This document shows positions 1-7,854 of a DNA stretch of 64,000 bases, in pieces. Origin of the DNA: Acidobacteriota bacterium (GTDB lineage Bacteria > Acidobacteriota > Terriglobia > Terriglobales > Acidobacteriaceae); contig JAJZEA010000006.1 in the NCBI GenBank assembly GCA_021851335.1, positions 31,965 through 95,964 of the forward strand. The letters run 5' to 3'. The number at the start of each line of letters is the position of its first letter. Positions within the stretch are counted from its first letter, which is position 1. The position numbers and the translations under genes were made by a program. A model generated the notes under the pieces. That model did not search any database, had not been told where the DNA came from, and saw only the letters and a program-made list of their open reading frames with translations.

Positions 1-286
1 GAGGAACAAGCAGGCGATCCTGACTGTCGATCTCGACCTGCTGCCCATAAAAGTTGACCTGATCGAGAAAGCGCTGCTTCTCGCGCGATTCGTCAGGGAT
101 CAAGGCCCATTCGGCTTCCTTCTTTTCCCACTCGGGGAGCGGCCAGATTTCACCGATCTGCCCGTCGAACGAGGTGATGAAAAACTCCGCGCCATACTGC
201 TTCTGCTGGATGATTTTCATGAATCCAGCGGGCAGCTTGAAGCGGCCTTTGTCATCGACTTTTGCCTCGTAGGAACCTCGAAACAT
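1..286 (-). CDS. mraZ: MraZ, division/cell-wall cluster transcriptional regulator (3' end off window)
   Basis: About 95 codons are visible, starting MFRGSYEAKVDDKGRFKLP, the typical opening of the first SpoVT/AbrB-like half of MraZ. The DKGR motif belongs to the DXXXR loop that contacts DNA. MraZ is a ring-forming DNA-binding protein that represses the dcw (mraZ-rsmH-fts-mur) cluster in the bacteria where it was studied. The second half repeats this fold; only its start (residues 88-95, VEIDSQDRLLVP region) is present before the window edge. A GAGG ribosome-binding site lies 8 nt before the ATG. The gene is preceded by an array of MraZ-type boxes, which supports both the call and autoregulation. 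The rest of the dcw cluster presumably continues to the left. Confidence 0.95.
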   Translation of the reverse strand, partial: MFRGSYEAKVDDKGRFKLPAGFMKIIQQKQYGAEFFITSFDGQIGEIWPLPEWEKKEAEWALIPDESREKQRFLDQVNFYGQQVEIDSQDRLLVP

Positions 287-545
287 GGTTGGCCTCGGTT
301 TTCGGACGTAAGCAGAACGAACCACTAAGCCCTGAAACTGAACTTCATCTTACGTGAAGCTAGGAGAAATATCCCACTTTTTGCCAAAAAATTCCACTCA
401 ATTCCACAAGAGAGACTCTTGCGTATACGGAAGCACAACTTCCATTGCAGGAATTTCAGGGCAATTTGAGTAAGTGGAGCGGGATGCGCTGCGGGGATCG
501 CCTACAGGATGTAGCGGCTGAAAGAAAGGCTACATGCAGTAGTGT
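287..545. other. Non-coding interval carrying the mraZ control region
   Basis: No convincing gene lies between mraZ and the DUF2127 gene, both of which are on the minus strand. The part nearest mraZ is its 5' leader and MraZ-box array. The remaining stretch, 408-545, presumably holds the mraZ promoter, but I could not settle on a single -35/-10 pair. Confidence 0.6.
372..407 (-). promoter_or_regulatory. Four-copy MraZ-box array upstream of mraZ
   Basis: Read on the minus strand, four hexamers GTGGAA, GTGGAA, TTGGCA and GTGGGA begin at exact 10-bp intervals (407, 397, 387, 377). Known MraZ operators are TGGGN-like repeats with the same 10-bp period, one per helical turn, placed at the mraZ promoter. 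The array sits 86 nt before the mraZ start codon. The spacing and motif are seen directly; binding by MraZ is inferred. Confidence 0.8.
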
Positions 546-1052
546 TTACTGTTTGGATTCTCTTGCGGCGCGGGAATTTCGCCGTTGTTGGCTGGCTCGT
601 CCAATATCAGCGATCAGGTAGAGAAAGACGGCGAAGTTGGCGGCGAAGACGCTGATGCGAATCCAGGTGACGCGGTGGAGAATCTCCAGGATTTCGAGCG
701 GCAGAAATGAAGCGGTGATGATGGCAGTGAAGTACTCGGCCCAGAGTTTTTCAAGGAATAGCCCGATGCCCTCGACGAATCCAAGGCCGGCGTAGACGAA
801 TACAAAAGCGGTGATACGACGCAGCATGGGATCGTCGACGGATGCGGCTTTGTCGAGCAGGAAACTGACGAGGCGACCGTCGGTGTCAAAGCGCATCTCG
901 GTGATGAGATTGCCGAGAATATCAGCGATGTCGCGGTGCATGAGACGAAGGGCGCCGAATCCGACGCTGATCAGCAGCAGCGCCTGAAGAATCTTGTAGG
1001 CGGCGATCAGGGTGAGCCATCGGTTCTTCGTATGAGTGAGCTGAGAGTGCAC
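546..1052 (-). CDS. DUF2127 family membrane protein
   Basis: A 168-residue hydrophobic protein with about four transmembrane segments. The pattern RWLTLIAAYKILQALLLIS near the N-terminus, then GLFLEKLWAEYF and LPLEILEILHRVTW in the second half, matches the DUF2127 (predicted membrane protein) family, whose function is unknown. The reading frame stays open far upstream, but that part is antisense to the fasciclin gene. I chose the GTG at 1052 because it has AGGAG nine bases before it and starts the protein just ahead of the first conserved segment. It is transcribed away from the fasciclin gene across a 256-bp gap. Confidence 0.75.
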   Translation of the reverse strand: MHSQLTHTKNRWLTLIAAYKILQALLLISVGFGALRLMHRDIADILGNLITEMRFDTDGRLVSFLLDKAASVDDPMLRRITAFVFVYAGLGFVEGIGLFLEKLWAEYFTAIITASFLPLEILEILHRVTWIRISVFAANFAVFLYLIADIGRASQQRRNSRAARESKQ

Positions 1053-1308
1053 GAACGATGGCTCCTGAGGGAAGAAAAGACGAGTTGAGTCAGGTTGCGC
1101 ACTGGTGGCAGCCGAGCACAACAGTGAGCAGGCGCGATGGGGAATGCCTGATATCAAGTTACTGCACCGGGGCAGGCCGGAGCGAATGATGACCGGGGCA
1201 GGCCGACTGCACGGTGAGCAAAATGGGGAAAGTTCCGGAACTGGCCCATCCAATCGCAAGGCTGGCGCGTTCCTGGAGTGAAGTTCAATTTTCCGGAGGA
1301 CGATCAAC
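1053..1308. other. Intergenic region between divergent DUF2127 and fasciclin genes
   Basis: I see no gene here. The region must hold the promoters of the two divergent genes; the right end carries GGAGGA eight bases before the fasciclin ATG. No clear operator repeats were found. Confidence 0.5.
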
Positions 1309-1875
1309 ATGTTTCGCAAGAATGAGATGTTTGCAACTACAGTTCTGAGCTTTGCGCTGGCGATTTCGGCAGTGGCAGCCCAGGCACAGAAGAAGGATCC
1401 GAATGTGGGCGGAGCGCCGATGTTCCCAACGAAGAACATTGTGCAGAACGCAGTGGATTCAAAAGACCACACGACGCTGGTGGCGGCAGTGAAAGCTGCG
1501 GGTCTGGTGGATACGTTGGAAAGCGCAGGACCGTTCACGGTATTTGCGCCGACGAATGAAGCGTTTGACAAGCTGCCAGCAGGGACGGTGACGACGCTGC
1601 TGAAGCCGGAGAACAAGGCGATGCTGGTGAAGATTCTGACCTATCATGTGGTGGCGGGCCGACTGAGCAGCAAGTCCCTGATGAAGGAGATCAAAGCCGG
1701 TCACGGCAAGGCGATGCTGAAGACAGTTTCCGGCGGAACATTGACGGCAACGATGGCTGACGGGAAGATTATGCTGACCGATGAAAAGGGCGGCATGGCG
1801 ACGGTGACCATTCCGAATGTCTACCAGTCGAATGGCGTGATTCACGTGATCAACGCCGTGCTGCTGCCGCAGTAA
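1309..1875 (+). CDS. Secreted fasciclin (FAS1) domain protein
   Basis: 188 residues. Residues 1-26 form a Sec signal peptide ending AVAAQAQ. The remainder is a single FAS1 domain: the H1 motif FTVFAPTNEAFDKLP (about residues 77-91), the conserved LTYHVVAGRL segment, and the H2 motif NGVIHVINAVLLP at the C-terminus. FAS1 domains are extracellular adhesion or polysaccharide/protein-binding modules; single-domain bacterial members are common and poorly characterised. GGAGGA precedes the ATG. A strong intrinsic terminator follows directly, so it is probably transcribed alone. Confidence 0.9.
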   Translation: MFRKNEMFATTVLSFALAISAVAAQAQKKDPNVGGAPMFPTKNIVQNAVDSKDHTTLVAAVKAAGLVDTLESAGPFTVFAPTNEAFDKLPAGTVTTLLKPENKAMLVKILTYHVVAGRLSSKSLMKEIKAGHGKAMLKTVSGGTLTATMADGKIMLTDEKGGMATVTIPNVYQSNGVIHVINAVLLPQ

Positions 1876-1899
1876 GACCCGTACGGAATCCACACCAAG

Positions 1900-1931
1900 A
1901 GCAGGTCTCCGCAAGGGGGCCTGCTTTTTTT
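1900..1931 (+). terminator. Intrinsic terminator after fasciclin gene
   Basis: AGCAGG (1900-1905) pairs with CCTGCT (1920-1925), with additional inner pairing of CTCC to GGGG around a GCAA tetraloop, followed by a run of seven T. This is a classical rho-independent terminator. Confidence 0.9.
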
Positions 1932-2023
1932 ACGGGGATGGAAAGCAAGGCTGGTAAAAGCTGGGAGATTGGGGGGATGCAGCAGACAAAAGCGATAGTC
2001 TGAAGCACAGGAAGGAAGCAACG

Positions 2024-2617
2024 ATGGCGCGAAGGATGGAACCGCGAAGGCTGGAACCGCAACGACTCGAAATGAGCCAGTGGGTTCCGTATCCGGTGGA
2101 GATGGTGTTTGCCTTCTTTGCAAACCCTGGTAACCTGCCGCACCTGATGCCACCGTGGCAGCGAGCAAGGATTGAAAGCTCGCGGATTCAGCCGCCACCG
2201 GAGCGACCGTTGCGCTCCGATCCTGCGTTGCGATTTCAAAGCACGGCGGCTGGAACTGGGTCCGAGATGATGATCAGCTTTCGTCCAGTGGTGGGCGTTC
2301 CGCTGCGTTTGAAGTGGCTGGCGGTGATTACGGAGTTTGTGTGGTTTGAGTACTTTGAAGATGTGCAGGCGCATGGACCTTTTGCGCACTGGAAGCATCG
2401 TCACGCGATGAGGCCAGAGACGCAGGATGGGCAGGCAGGAACGCGCGTGATGGATACGGTGGAGTATGCGCTGCCCCTGGGTGCACTGGGCAGGTGGATG
2501 GATGCATGGATGGTGGGTAGGCAGATGCGGGAGACCTTTGCCTATCGTCAGCGAAGGTTGATGCAGATTTTGCCGGTGGTTCAGGAGCAGTCGCGGAGGC
2601 GACACGCGTCGGCGTGA
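2024..2617 (+). CDS. SRPBCC (START-like ligand-binding) family protein
   Basis: 197 residues. Following a basic N-terminus, MSQWVPYPVEMVFAFFANPGNLPHLMPPW is the usual opening of polyketide-cyclase/dehydrase-like SRPBCC proteins (the piece from WVPYPVE to LPHLMP), and VWFEYFEDVQAHGPFAHWKH is the central strand pair. Similar stand-alone proteins often accompany sugar-nucleotide or DUF-type epimerase genes, but no such partner is adjacent, so the ligand is unknown. AGGAAGG eight bases before the ATG at 2024 favours this start over the internal ATG at 2072. Convergent with the next gene; a hairpin separates them. Confidence 0.75.
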   Translation: MARRMEPRRLEPQRLEMSQWVPYPVEMVFAFFANPGNLPHLMPPWQRARIESSRIQPPPERPLRSDPALRFQSTAAGTGSEMMISFRPVVGVPLRLKWLAVITEFVWFEYFEDVQAHGPFAHWKHRHAMRPETQDGQAGTRVMDTVEYALPLGALGRWMDAWMVGRQMRETFAYRQRRLMQILPVVQEQSRRRHASA

Positions 2618-2623
2618 AATGCA

Positions 2624-2649
2624 ACAGCCCTCGACGAGTCGAGGGCTGT
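2624..2649. terminator. Hairpin between convergent genes
   Basis: ACAGCCCTCGAC (2624-2635) and GTCGAGGGCTGT (2638-2649) form a perfect 12-bp stem with a 2-nt gap. It lies just after the SRPBCC stop codon and before the end of the convergent outer-membrane-protein gene. There is no strong T-run on either side, so it may work as a weak bidirectional terminator or an mRNA end-protecting stem. Confidence 0.55.
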
Positions 2650-2671
2650 GCCAGTCCGATATCGAATCCAA

Positions 2672-3271
2672 CTAGAAGTGGTAGGCGATGCCAATGGTGG
2701 GGTTATAGATGTTGTAGTACTGGTTGGTGGTGAGAGCCGGATCGCCAAAGTTGGGCACCTTGGAGACAAAGGCGCGATATTCTGCGCGAATGTCAAAGCT
2801 GGGGCTGAGTTCATAGGCGAGTCCACCGCCGTACAGGAAGGCGATGACGGTCTGCGACTTCACATCGAGCGAGGTGGTTTGCAGGTTGCGAACGTTGTAG
2901 AAGATCAACGCGGCGCCGCCAGCCTCAACAAACGGATTGAAGCGGTGGTAGGTGCGGTTGTAGACATAGGCTACGCTGCCCTCCTGCAACTGCGTGTTGA
3001 CGACGTAGTTGTAGGACGGAGCGACGTAGTGGATGTTGTTCTGAACGTACTGGTAGTTGGCCTCGACGGCACCGCGCGGAGTGAGCATGAAGCGGTAGCT
3101 GAAGAGCGCGCCGATGCCGCGTTTGGCGCTGACCTTAACGTCGGTGGTGCTGGTCACATATGGCTCGATGAGTCCCGATGCGCTGATGCTGAAATCCTGC
3201 CGGCTCTCCTGGGCGTGGGCCACAACCGTGCCGATGGTGAGCAGGAGGGCAAAAAGGGCGATTTTCTTCAT
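2672..3271 (-). CDS. Outer-membrane beta-barrel protein
   Basis: 199 residues. Residues 1-21 are a Sec signal peptide (MKKIALFALLLTIGTVVAHAQ). The rest alternates polar and hydrophobic residues, rich in Tyr, Asn and aromatic residues, with segments such as ALFSYRFMLTPRGAVEANYQY and SFDIRAEYRAFVSKVPNFG, and ends in GIAYHF, an aromatic C-terminal residue expected for BAM-dependent barrel insertion. It resembles the OmpA-like/OmpW-sized beta-barrel family (about eight strands). Function cannot be assigned; it may be a small porin or structural protein. Confidence 0.8.
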   Translation of the reverse strand: MKKIALFALLLTIGTVVAHAQESRQDFSISASGLIEPYVTSTTDVKVSAKRGIGALFSYRFMLTPRGAVEANYQYVQNNIHYVAPSYNYVVNTQLQEGSVAYVYNRTYHRFNPFVEAGGAALIFYNVRNLQTTSLDVKSQTVIAFLYGGGLAYELSPSFDIRAEYRAFVSKVPNFGDPALTTNQYYNIYNPTIGIAYHF

Positions 3272-3568
3272 TCGTTCCTGAACCTCTTGACCGCCTGCCT
3301 GAGTATCAGGGGCGAGTCTATGAATGGCGTCAGTGGATCACGCCGCTTTCTGAATTGTAAATGGCCCGGATGACTGGTGGACGAGCCAGCCGGGAATCCA
3401 TTGGAAAAGAATCTCTGCTGCAAGCATATCAACCCGACGGGCTGCGATGTTGATGATTTGGACGGTGGAGCGGAGCGAAGGAAAGCGGTGGGCGTGTTTC
3501 CGCTATTCTGAAGCACGAACAGGAAAACAAGCGTGACAGCGCGCAGATGGGCGACGAGGGAGAGATCG
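3272..3568. other. Divergent intergenic region, outer-membrane protein / aldehyde dehydrogenase
   Basis: No gene supported. A TATTCT -10-like hexamer at 3504-3509 could serve the dehydrogenase gene. GAGGGAGAG shortly before 3569 is the ribosome-binding site. No repeat or operator stands out. Confidence 0.4.
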
Positions 3569-5188
3569 ATGAGCGGGATAGAGATGACTGGAGCCGCAGT
3601 CATGGGAATGGGCAAGCCGGTGAGGAGCATTCAGCGCGCCGGTGAGAGTGGATTTTGGGCCGTGAATCCGATGACGGGCGAGATGCTGGAGCCGAAGTAT
3701 GGTTGTGCAACGGATGCCGAGGTGGCCGAGGCGGCGACTCGGGCTGGCGAAGCAGCCTGGGCGATGGCGGTTTCGAGCGGGGAGATGCGGGCGGAACTGC
3801 TGCGGAAGATTGCAGAAAAGCTGTTGAGCGCGCAGGAGGCGATTGTGCAGCGTGCGCATCTTGAAACCGGGCTGCCGCTGGCGCGACTGAACGGCGAGAT
3901 GGGGCGGACGGTGGGACAACTGCGGCTCTTTGCCGACGTGGCAGCGGATGGCTCCTGGGTGGATGCGCGGATCGATACGGCACAGCCAGAGCGCACGCCG
4001 ATACCCCGGCCCGCGGTCCGTTCGATGCTGCGTCCGCTGGGGCCGGTGGTTGTTTTTGGAGCGAGCAATTTTCCACTTGCATTTTCGGTTGCGGGTGGAG
4101 ATACAGCGGCAGCGCTGGCGGCGGGTTGCCCGGTGATCGTGAAAGCCCATCCGGCGCATCCCGGAACCAGCGAGCTGGTGGGTCGCGCAATCTGCGAAGC
4201 GACGAGCGAGCTGGGATGGCCTGAGGGCACATTTGCGCTTTTGTTTGACTCTGGGATGGCTGTCGGCGCGGCGCTGGTGCAGCATCCGTTAGTGCAGGCG
4301 GTGGCGTTTACCGGATCGACGGCAGGAGGGCAGGCGCTGATGAAACTGGCAGCGTCACGACCCGAGCCTATTCCCTGCTTTGCCGAGATGGGCAGCAGCA
4401 ATCCGGTGTTTGTGTTGCCGGGTGCGATGGAAGCGAGGGCTGGGGCAATTGCAGGCGGTCTGGCGACTTCGTTCACGCTGGGGTCGGGTCAGTTCTGCAC
4501 CAAACCGGGAGTGGTATTTGTGACGAAATCGACGCCGGAGAGCTTCTGGGAGACGTTGCGTGCGGCAGTTGGCGGCATGGCTTCGATGGGGATGCTGACG
4601 GCGGGGATTGCAGCGCGATATCGCCAGGGAGTGGATGCGCGGAAACGTGGCGCGCATGGCGTGGAGACCTTTGCCGAAGCTGCGCGGACGGACGAGAGCC
4701 AGATAGCGGCAGGTGCGCCAACGCTGATGAAGACGACCCTGGAACATTATGTGTCAACGCCGGAGTTGGAAGAGGAGATTTTTGGCCCGACGATGCTGGT
4801 GGTCGAGTATGCCACCGTGGAGGAGCTGACGTGGGTGGCACAAGGGTTGCGAGGCCATCTGACGACAACGATTCATGCTGAAGAAGCCGACGGGGAGTTC
4901 GTTGCAGGACTGCTTGCAGCGCTGGAGCGACGCGCAGGTCGGGTGGTGTGGAACAGCTATCCGACCGGGGTGGAAGTCTGCCACGCGATGGTGCATGGCG
5001 GGCCGTTTCCAGCGACTTCGGATAGTCGCTTCACCTCCGTGGGAACGGCGTCGATCTTGCGGTTTGCGCGCCCGGTTTGCTTTCAGGATGTGCCGGATGG
5101 GTGGCTACCGAAGGAGCTGCAAGGGAGCAATCCGCTGGGAATGGAGCGGATAGTGAATGGACGACGGACGCGAGAATCGCTGGAATAG
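3569..5188 (+). CDS. Aldehyde dehydrogenase, 2,5-dioxopentanoate (ketoglutarate semialdehyde) type
   Basis: 539 residues, aldehyde dehydrogenase superfamily. The nucleotide-binding segment VVFGASNFPLAFSVAGGDTA and the following GCPVIVKAHPAHPGTSEL are hallmarks of alpha-ketoglutaric semialdehyde dehydrogenases, which oxidise 2,5-dioxopentanoate to 2-oxoglutarate with NAD(P)+ at the end of pentose, glucarate or hydroxyproline breakdown. The catalytic glutamate is in CFAEMGSSNP and the catalytic cysteine in GSGQFCTKPG. I chose the ATG at 3569 with GAGGGAGAG five bases upstream; an in-frame GTG at 3533 lacks a site. No sugar-acid dehydratase or epimerase gene is adjacent, so the physiological substrate is inferred only from sequence type. 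Confidence 0.85.
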   Translation: MSGIEMTGAAVMGMGKPVRSIQRAGESGFWAVNPMTGEMLEPKYGCATDAEVAEAATRAGEAAWAMAVSSGEMRAELLRKIAEKLLSAQEAIVQRAHLETGLPLARLNGEMGRTVGQLRLFADVAADGSWVDARIDTAQPERTPIPRPAVRSMLRPLGPVVVFGASNFPLAFSVAGGDTAAALAAGCPVIVKAHPAHPGTSELVGRAICEATSELGWPEGTFALLFDSGMAVGAALVQHPLVQAVAFTGSTAGGQALMKLAASRPEPIPCFAEMGSSNPVFVLPGAMEARAGAIAGGLATSFTLGSGQFCTKPGVVFVTKSTPESFWETLRAAVGGMASMGMLTAGIAARYRQGVDARKRGAHGVETFAEAARTDESQIAAGAPTLMKTTLEHYVSTPELEEEIFGPTMLVVEYATVEELTWVAQGLRGHLTTTIHAEEADGEFVAGLLAALERRAGRVVWNSYPTGVEVCHAMVHGGPFPATSDSRFTSVGTASILRFARPVCFQDVPDGWLPKELQGSNPLGMERIVNGRRTRESLE

Positions 5189-5360
5189 GAAGGCAACAAG
5201 AACGGCAAATGCGGCTGCTTGGGAGGCAGAGGCAAGCCCAAAGTCGTAAATTGTGAGAATTTCCGGAGAGAATTCATCGCTGGGAAGCAAGAATGCGGGT
5301 AGACTGATTAAACCTGTGTATAACGCGGGATTTAAGGAACGAAACGAGGAAACAATCGAA

Positions 5361-5687
5361 ATGGCCGGCGATATTCAACTAACGTGTAGCGATTGCGGAC
5401 GGGAATTTTCATTTACGGCTGCGGACCAGAGCTTTTACCAGGAGCGCGGCTACTCCGCCCCAAAACGCTGCAAATCCTGCCGACAGGCCAAGAAGGCCGA
5501 TCAGCAAGGCGGTGGCGGCGGCGGCTATTCCGGCGGTGGCAGGTCGATGAACGGCACTTCGGTGATCTGCTCCGGCTGTGGCCAGCAGACGACCGTTCCC
5601 TTTGAGCCGCGAGGCGATCGCCCGGTATATTGCCGCGATTGTTTCCAGGCGCAGAAGTCCCAGTCTGGACGCGGTAACCGCTACTAA
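5361..5687 (+). CDS. Small double zinc-ribbon protein
   Basis: 108 residues with two zinc-finger-like modules. The first, CSDCGREF...FYQERGYSAPKRCKSCR, has two CxxC pairs separated by the FxxxxQxFYxxxG pattern of the zf-trcl/probable zinc-binding family. The second is CSGCGQQTTVPFEPRG followed by CRDCF. A Gly/Ser-rich linker (about residues 53-66) joins them. Proteins of this kind are common in Acidobacteria and Chloroflexi and have no established role; nucleic-acid binding is a reasonable guess. The ATG at 5361 is preceded by GAGGAAAC. A strong terminator follows. Confidence 0.85.
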   Translation: MAGDIQLTCSDCGREFSFTAADQSFYQERGYSAPKRCKSCRQAKKADQQGGGGGGYSGGGRSMNGTSVICSGCGQQTTVPFEPRGDRPVYCRDCFQAQKSQSGRGNRY

Positions 5688-5729
5688 ACGGCAACCATCT
5701 GCCGAGCAAGTCGATCCTGGTGAAGTTGA

Positions 5730-5775
5730 AAGCGGCTGTGCGCCTAAAAAAGGCTGCGCAGCCGCTTCCGTTTTC
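5730..5775 (+). terminator. Terminator after zinc-ribbon gene
   Basis: AAGCGGCTG (from 5730) pairs with CAGCCGCTT ending near 5767, extended by imperfect pairing of TGCGCC with GGCTGCG around an A-rich loop, followed by CCGTTTTCC. It is a plausible intrinsic terminator. Confidence 0.75.
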
Positions 5776-5923
5776 CTGAGAGAACACAGGATTTCGTGAT
5801 GCCTGTCACAACTCGATCGCACTCGAGAGTGCGACTCTTGCATTCAAATTGGATTCTTGCACTGCCAGCAGCCCGCCACAAAGGAATCTGAAGGCAAGTG
5901 AACGAGATGAAGACAAGAGGCGC

Positions 5924-6421
5924 ATGAAGGAAAATACTCCAACATTTGTTGCCGATGCGGACTTGGCGGCAGCCTTGCAGCGATATGGACATCCGCATCG
6001 CTGCAGCGCCGACGAGACGCTGTTTTTTCAAGGGCAAATGCCAGAAGCGCTGTATTTGCTGAAGGAGGGACAGGTGACGTTGACGGCTCAGGCAGCTGGC
6101 CGAGAGCGGGTATTTGCGCGCGAGAATCAGCGAGACTCCATCTTCGGCTTGCCTGGTGTGATCAGCAATACACCCTATTCCCTGACGGCCCGCGCTGTGG
6201 CTGGATCTCAGTTTCAGGTCATCCCGCGCGAGGCTTTTCAGGCGATGCTGAGCGCAAATCCTGAGATGAGCTTCCATGCGCTGCGCATCCTGGCGTCGGA
6301 GGTGCAGGCGGCACGACGAATTCTGCATGATGTAGAAGACGAGAAGCCTTTGAAGAAAAAATCTACGCCGAAGAACATGCGAAGCTCAAAGAGCAGCAAC
6401 TCCGATAGAATCGGGGCGTGA
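5924..6421 (+). CDS. Cyclic-nucleotide-binding (CAP_ED) domain protein without HTH
   Basis: 165 residues. Residues about 10-125 form a Crp-type cNMP-binding beta roll (DETLFFQGQMPEALYLLKEG...; SIFGLPGVISNTPYSLTARA). The canonical phosphate-binding RxA arginine is replaced by the region SIFGLPGVISNTPYSLTA, where arginine appears only afterwards, so it may not bind cAMP. A dimerisation-helix-like stretch follows, then a Lys/Ser-rich tail (DEKPLKKKSTPKNMRSSKSS) with no helix-turn-helix. It therefore looks like a sensor or structural domain, not a DNA-binding regulator. The stop codon overlaps the sdaA GTG by 4 nt, implying cotranscription. Start uncertain: the ATG at 5924 has AGAGG only 3 nt upstream. 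Confidence 0.75.
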   Translation: MKENTPTFVADADLAAALQRYGHPHRCSADETLFFQGQMPEALYLLKEGQVTLTAQAAGRERVFARENQRDSIFGLPGVISNTPYSLTARAVAGSQFQVIPREAFQAMLSANPEMSFHALRILASEVQAARRILHDVEDEKPLKKKSTPKNMRSSKSSNSDRIGA

Positions 6422-7815
6422 AGACGAGCGTTTTCGATTTGTACAAGATCGGGGTTGGCCCATCAAGTTCGCATACGATGGGGCCGATGCGGGCTGCCTG
6501 CCGGTTCGCGCGGAGATTGCGGGATCACGCTCTTCTGGAGCAGGTTTCACGTGTGACGGTGGATTTGTACGGATCGCTGGCGCTGACCGGAATGGGTCAC
6601 GCAACGGATCGGGCGATTCTGCTTGGTTTAAGCGGCGAGGAACCAGCGACTGTGGATCCGGAACGGATCGATGGGCTGGTGGAAGAGATTCGCCGGAAGC
6701 AATGTCTGAGCCTGGACGGCGAGCGTGAGATTGATTTCGTTGAGGCGCGCGATCTGCTGTGGCAACGCGAGACGCTGATTCCGCCTGAGGCGAAGACGCA
6801 GCATCCGAACGGGATGCGGCTGCGAGCATGGAACAGCGCGGGTGTGGCGCTTTACCAGGAAACTGTGTTTTCAATTGGTGGCGGTTTTCTGATGGAAGAC
6901 GGCGAAACTTCCGTGCAGAAGACAGTGGCCGCAAGTTCACTTCCCTACCCTTTTTCCAGTGCTCGCGAGCTGCTGGATCGCGCCAGGCAGGCTAGCCTGC
7001 GCGTGGACGAATTGATGTTGGCCGATGAGTGCGCGCTGAGCGGAATCACGGAGACGGAGGTCCGGGATCGGATTCGGCAGATCTGGAGCGTGATGCAGAG
7101 TTGCATGAAGCGCGGGATGGCGACAGAGGGAATCCTGCCGGGCGGGTTGAAGGTGAGGAGACGCGCGCATCGGCTGGCAGCGAAGCTGGAAGCCACGCAT
7201 GCAGGTTCGACACCGGATCCGCTGGCGGCGTTGGACTGGCTGACGGTGTATGCGATGGCGGTGAACGAGGAGAACGCGGCCGGCGGACGAGTGGTGACGG
7301 CTCCGACAAACGGAGCGGCGGGAGTGGTGCCAGCGGTGGCGCAGTACTACCTGCGATTTGTTCCGGGGGCGGATGAGGCGGGGTTACTGCGATTCTTCCT
7401 GACCTCGGCGGCGATCGGGATTTTGTACAAGGAGAATGCTTCGATCTCGGGCGCGGAGGTGGGTTGCCAGGGTGAGGTGGGCGTGGCGTGTTCGATGGCG
7501 GCGGCGGGACTGGTGGCGGCGCAGAACGGGACCAACGGCGAGGTAGAGCACGCGGCGGAGATTGCGATGGAACACAATCTGGGCATGACGTGCGATCCGA
7601 TTGGCGGTCTGGTGCAGATTCCCTGCATCGAGCGCAACGCGATGGCCGCGGCCAAGGCTGTTCATGCGGCGCGCATCGCGATGCAGGAGCCAGAGGAGCA
7701 CAAGGTTTCGCTCGACCAGGTGATTCGCACGATGTATCTGACGGGGATGGATATGCAGTCGCGGTATAAGGAGACTTCGCTGGGCGGACTGGCGCTGAGC
7801 AATATCGAATGCTGA
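6418..7815 (+). CDS. sdaA: L-serine ammonia-lyase (single-chain, Fe-S)
   Basis: 465 residues, full length for the one-polypeptide iron-sulfur L-serine dehydratase, which deaminates L-serine to pyruvate and ammonia using a [4Fe-4S] cluster. The N-terminal beta domain opens SVFDLYKIGVGPSSSHTMGP; the C-terminal alpha domain has VTAPTNGAAGVVPAV, GCQGEVGVACSMAAAGL and CDPIGGLVQIPCIERNAMA, which carry the cluster cysteines. Start is GTG inside the 4-nt overlap GTGA with the preceding cNMP-domain gene, so the two are translationally coupled. A serine-to-pyruvate enzyme just upstream of the pyruvate-consuming ilv genes is suggestive, but rsmE and a LysR gene on the opposite strand lie in between. Confidence 0.95.
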   Translation: MKTSVFDLYKIGVGPSSSHTMGPMRAACRFARRLRDHALLEQVSRVTVDLYGSLALTGMGHATDRAILLGLSGEEPATVDPERIDGLVEEIRRKQCLSLDGEREIDFVEARDLLWQRETLIPPEAKTQHPNGMRLRAWNSAGVALYQETVFSIGGGFLMEDGETSVQKTVAASSLPYPFSSARELLDRARQASLRVDELMLADECALSGITETEVRDRIRQIWSVMQSCMKRGMATEGILPGGLKVRRRAHRLAAKLEATHAGSTPDPLAALDWLTVYAMAVNEENAAGGRVVTAPTNGAAGVVPAVAQYYLRFVPGADEAGLLRFFLTSAAIGILYKENASISGAEVGCQGEVGVACSMAAAGLVAAQNGTNGEVEHAAEIAMEHNLGMTCDPIGGLVQIPCIERNAMAAAKAVHAARIAMQEPEEHKVSLDQVIRTMYLTGMDMQSRYKETSLGGLALSNIEC

Positions 7816-7854
7816 GTCAGCGCAGCAAGCGCAGCCGCCGATGTGTGAGGAACA

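Noticed and set aside
2648..3373. Plus-strand frame of about 240 codons over the outer-membrane protein gene
   Set aside because: The minus-strand product has a clear signal peptide and C-terminal aromatic barrel end; the plus frame shows only Val/Gly/Asp-rich noise.
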